A DNA stretch of 64,000 bases. Source: Terfezia claveryi. Its lineage: Eukaryota; Ascomycota; Pezizomycetes; Pezizales; Pezizaceae. A program made the position numbers and the translations under genes. Under the pieces are notes generated by a model. That model was not told where the DNA came from. It searched no databases and was given only the letters and a program-made list of their open reading frames with translations. The stretch's first letter is position 1. The number at the start of each line of letters is the position of its first letter. Below are positions 61,676 through 64,000 of this stretch, in pieces. The stretch is from positions 186,001-250,000 of the forward strand of contig WHUX01000015.1 of NCBI GenBank assembly GCA_015179025.1, in the 5' to 3' direction.

Positions 61676-64000
61676 CTATCGCCCCCTCCTTACCTCCCTC
61701 TCCCTCTCTACCCTCGCCCTCCTCCTCCTCTCATTGTCACTCAACCTCCACCTCCCCCAGCGATCCCTCCCTCCCACCCCAACCTCCACTCCCCTCCCCT
61801 TCCACCTTCTTCTCTCTCTCCTACCAACTGCCTCCTCCCCGGCAATACCAATAACCACTCTCTCCAGCACCCTCCTCCTCTCTTCACCATCTTCCATGTC
61901 CGCCCAATTCCTACTCACGAATAACTCCCTCCCCCCACCAACTAGCACCGCATAATCTTTATTAACCTTCTCCACAAACTTCTCTAGCGTCGGCCACCAC
62001 GGCAGGAGACACGCGCGCGTGGAAAGGTTGTGCGGGGAGCGGCGAGAGTCAGGTCTTTGCCCGTAGAGGGCGCGGGCGCGCACGCGGAGGGCACGGAGGA
62101 GGGTGCGTGTGTCGAGGAAGGCGCCGGAGCGGTGAAGATGCAGGGCGAGGCGGAGGCCCCATGTGATGTCTATGGCATGGGGGGAGAAGCCGTAGAGGGA
62201 TTTGGGGTTGGGGTTGGGCCTGGGGGGAGAGAGGACGAAAGGGAGAGGGGGAGTGAAGGGGTGGTTATGATAAGACGGGGAGATGCTGGTGTGGATGGGG
62301 TTGGTGAGGGTGGAGGTGGTAGAATCACTGAAGGAGGAGCAAGAGGGTTATTTGGCTTTGGTGTGGTAGGGGATGGTGATGGTGATGATGATAATATAGC
62401 TCGACTTTGTTCCGCCACCAACGACCCTATTAATCCACCTATCTGCTGGGTCAACGCCGACCCCCCCACGGCCACCACAGGAGCACCGTGTACACTCTTT
62501 TGATGCATACCTACCTCCCCACCACTAAACCCCTGCTCCGGAATCCCCGGCAGCCCCTTTAATATCCCTGCCCTTCTCCTAAACACGCCCAGCACCCCCC
62601 ACTCCACCACTGCCGCCATAAAGCTCCTCGGGAACAACCTTCTCAGCAGGCTCTCTCTATTCCCTCTTCTGTTCGCCGTCAACCACGCCCACCTCCCTCC
62701 CTTCTCATCCCAAAACAGTGGCCTCACCCTCGGGGTATAAAACGCCCTCTCCTTTTCCGGCGTAACCACAAACGCGCTTGCAAACCTCTTGAGCATGTTC
62801 TGCCCTCTTAACGGGTGATACCATTCGACCAGATATACCGCCAGCCTTTCTAAATCTGCGAGTTGGTACTCCATTCCCAGGCGCCGAAAAATTTCCTGCC
62901 AGAGGGACGGCGGGACGAACATGCCCCCGCGGAGGCATGAAAGGAGGGTGTTTATCGCCAGGGCGAGATCATCTTTCGAGACTTGTTGGGGAGGGAGTGT
63001 TTTTGGCGCGTGGCCTCTCCGCCGCGGGCGGAGGATGCTCCGGAGAAGGAAGCGGAGGGTGGCGGGGCGGATGGGGATGGTGTAGGCGAGCATATCTTTC
63101 AGGGTGTTTAGTGCGGAGGGAAGGTTCCTCTGCGTGAGGTGTGTGGCGAGGAGTTTATCGTAGTGTTCTTTATCCAGCTGGCGCTGTGGGTTGGCTAGTT
63201 CTATTGGTCGTACTCCATAGGTGTCGAGTTCTTCCTGTGCCCGTAGCAATTTCTCCTCAGGTACCTCAATCCCGTGCATCCTTAGTTTCTCCACGAACCC
63301 ATTCACCTCCCCCACATCCTTGAACCTCCTCACCAACGTCCTAATCCCCTTCTCCCCCACCACCTGCACCCCACAAACTTTCATTAACCCAATCAATGTC
63401 CCCCCCTCCAAAAGCTTATCCCTCAACACCACTTCCCAAAAGCCATCCCCGAAAACCCCCTTCTCAATCTTCCCCTTGTTGACCATCTGCACCAACATCA
63501 CCAACACGTCGTCCTTTTTCCACCTCCCCCTCACCAAAGCCACCAAACTCGACTCCGCAATACTCACCCCATTCCCGAGAAACGCCTCCACAAAATCCCT
63601 AATCTCACCCATAATCCCCGCCGTCCCTAGATAATCAAATATGCCATCCGCGGGGCTCGAGTCCCGGGGTTTGTCCCCTTGCGCAAGGCACTGCTTATGC
63701 CACTTGAACGCCTCCGTGACTGTCACATGTTTCACTAGAAACGGTATCAACTTCTCATAAACGCCGCCTACTTTCACTGATGTAAAAATGCCTCGTAACC
63801 GATGAAGCGCCGCACGCCTATGGGGGGAATATCCCAGCTTCGAAATATTCCTACAGATATTAACCATAAACTCTCCCCAATCCTTCGGCGCGCACCCTGC
63901 CCAAACAAGTTTATCGTGAAACATGCATGCCTGCGCTGGCTTCCGAAGGATATAGTACCCGATGATCTTCTCATAAAACTGGGGCCAGCATTCCTCCCTC
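61676..64000 (-). CDS. PPR-like (probably mitochondrial) protein, 5' end beyond the window
   Basis: Probably an organelle RNA-handling protein of the divergent fungal pentatricopeptide class. The frame is open to base 64000, reading ...PQFYEKIIGYYILRKPAQAC before the first ATG at 63924, so the start lies outside. The N-terminal two-thirds are helical pairs of about 35 residues (for example DWGEFMVNICRNISKLGYSP; EHYDKLLATHLTQRNLPSAL; DDLALAINTLLSCLRGGMFV; DLERLAVYLVEWYHPLRGQN). The first frame stops at 62170, but the next frame carries clearly coding sequence (LYGFSPHAIDITWGLRLALH and beyond) down to the TAG at 61676. An intron with a strong pyrimidine-tract acceptor ending at 62328 (CTCCTCCTTCAG) would join them. 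The donor is uncertain, a weak GTTGGT at 62422 being the best in phase. A frameshift is the alternative. Confidence 0.8.

Noticed and set aside
61418..61924. 168-codon plus-strand Pro-rich frame
   Set aside because: It overlaps the opposite strand of the PPR-like gene and a TA microsatellite; its composition is that of the C-rich complement.
1..64000. tRNA, rRNA or CRISPR loci
   Set aside because: I looked for the TTCRANNC-type T-loop with matching acceptor arms and for regularly spaced direct repeats. No complete candidate was found. A covariance-model scan would be needed to exclude diverged tRNAs.

Overview
This is eukaryotic DNA from a filamentous ascomycete. The grounds are short introns (53-128 nt) with GT...AG ends and CTAAC/CTGAC-type branch sites, a fungal NudE, a Tim23 of fungal length, a THADA/Trm732 homologue, a membrane-anchored gamma-glutamyltranspeptidase and a fungal PPR-like protein. 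Gene density is low: about eleven supportable protein genes in 64 kb, with intergenic stretches of up to about 9 kb full of decayed sequence, homopolymer runs and microsatellites. That, plus a decayed TPR-array gene, suggests a repeat-rich genome such as a Pezizomycete (truffle/morel-like). This placement is inference, not proof.

Layout. 1-2.9 kb: non-coding, ending in a TATA box. 2.93-5.86 kb: six-exon gamma-glutamyltranspeptidase (+). 7.69-9.73 kb: decayed carboxyltransferase end of an acetyl-CoA carboxylase gene (+). 9.7-29.1 kb: mostly gene-poor, with two small candidate genes (18.7-19.0 kb, minus; 22.7-23.2 kb, plus) and a 243-bp element bounded by 48-bp perfect inverted repeats (16.1-16.4 kb). 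29.17-31.43 kb: long intronless poly-Q disordered protein (-). 36.9-37.3 kb: small membrane protein (+). 38.1-39.8 kb: PI-PLC-X-like phosphodiesterase (+). 41.5-42.9 kb: two-exon conserved-looking protein with an acidic tail (+). 43-46.3 kb: repeated motifs, a 22-bp tandem repeat and a decayed TPR-array gene (-). 47.5-48.2 kb: TIM23 (+). 49.2-54.9 kb: four-exon TRM732/THADA (+). 57.9-59.7 kb: two-exon nudE (+). 61.7-64 kb: PPR-like gene (-), running off the window end.

The genes do not form a pathway or cluster. They are ordinary housekeeping functions (glutathione turnover, mitochondrial import, tRNA anticodon-loop methylation, dynein/LIS1 regulation, probably organelle RNA metabolism) set in decayed intergenic DNA. 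I found no convincing new multi-gene system. The most unusual signals lie between the genes: a 9-mer (TTACCCTGA) that I count eleven times in intergenic DNA where about 0.5 would be expected, the perfect inverted-repeat element, and two recognisable gene relics (acetyl-CoA carboxylase and a TPR array). No tRNA, rRNA or CRISPR array was recognised.
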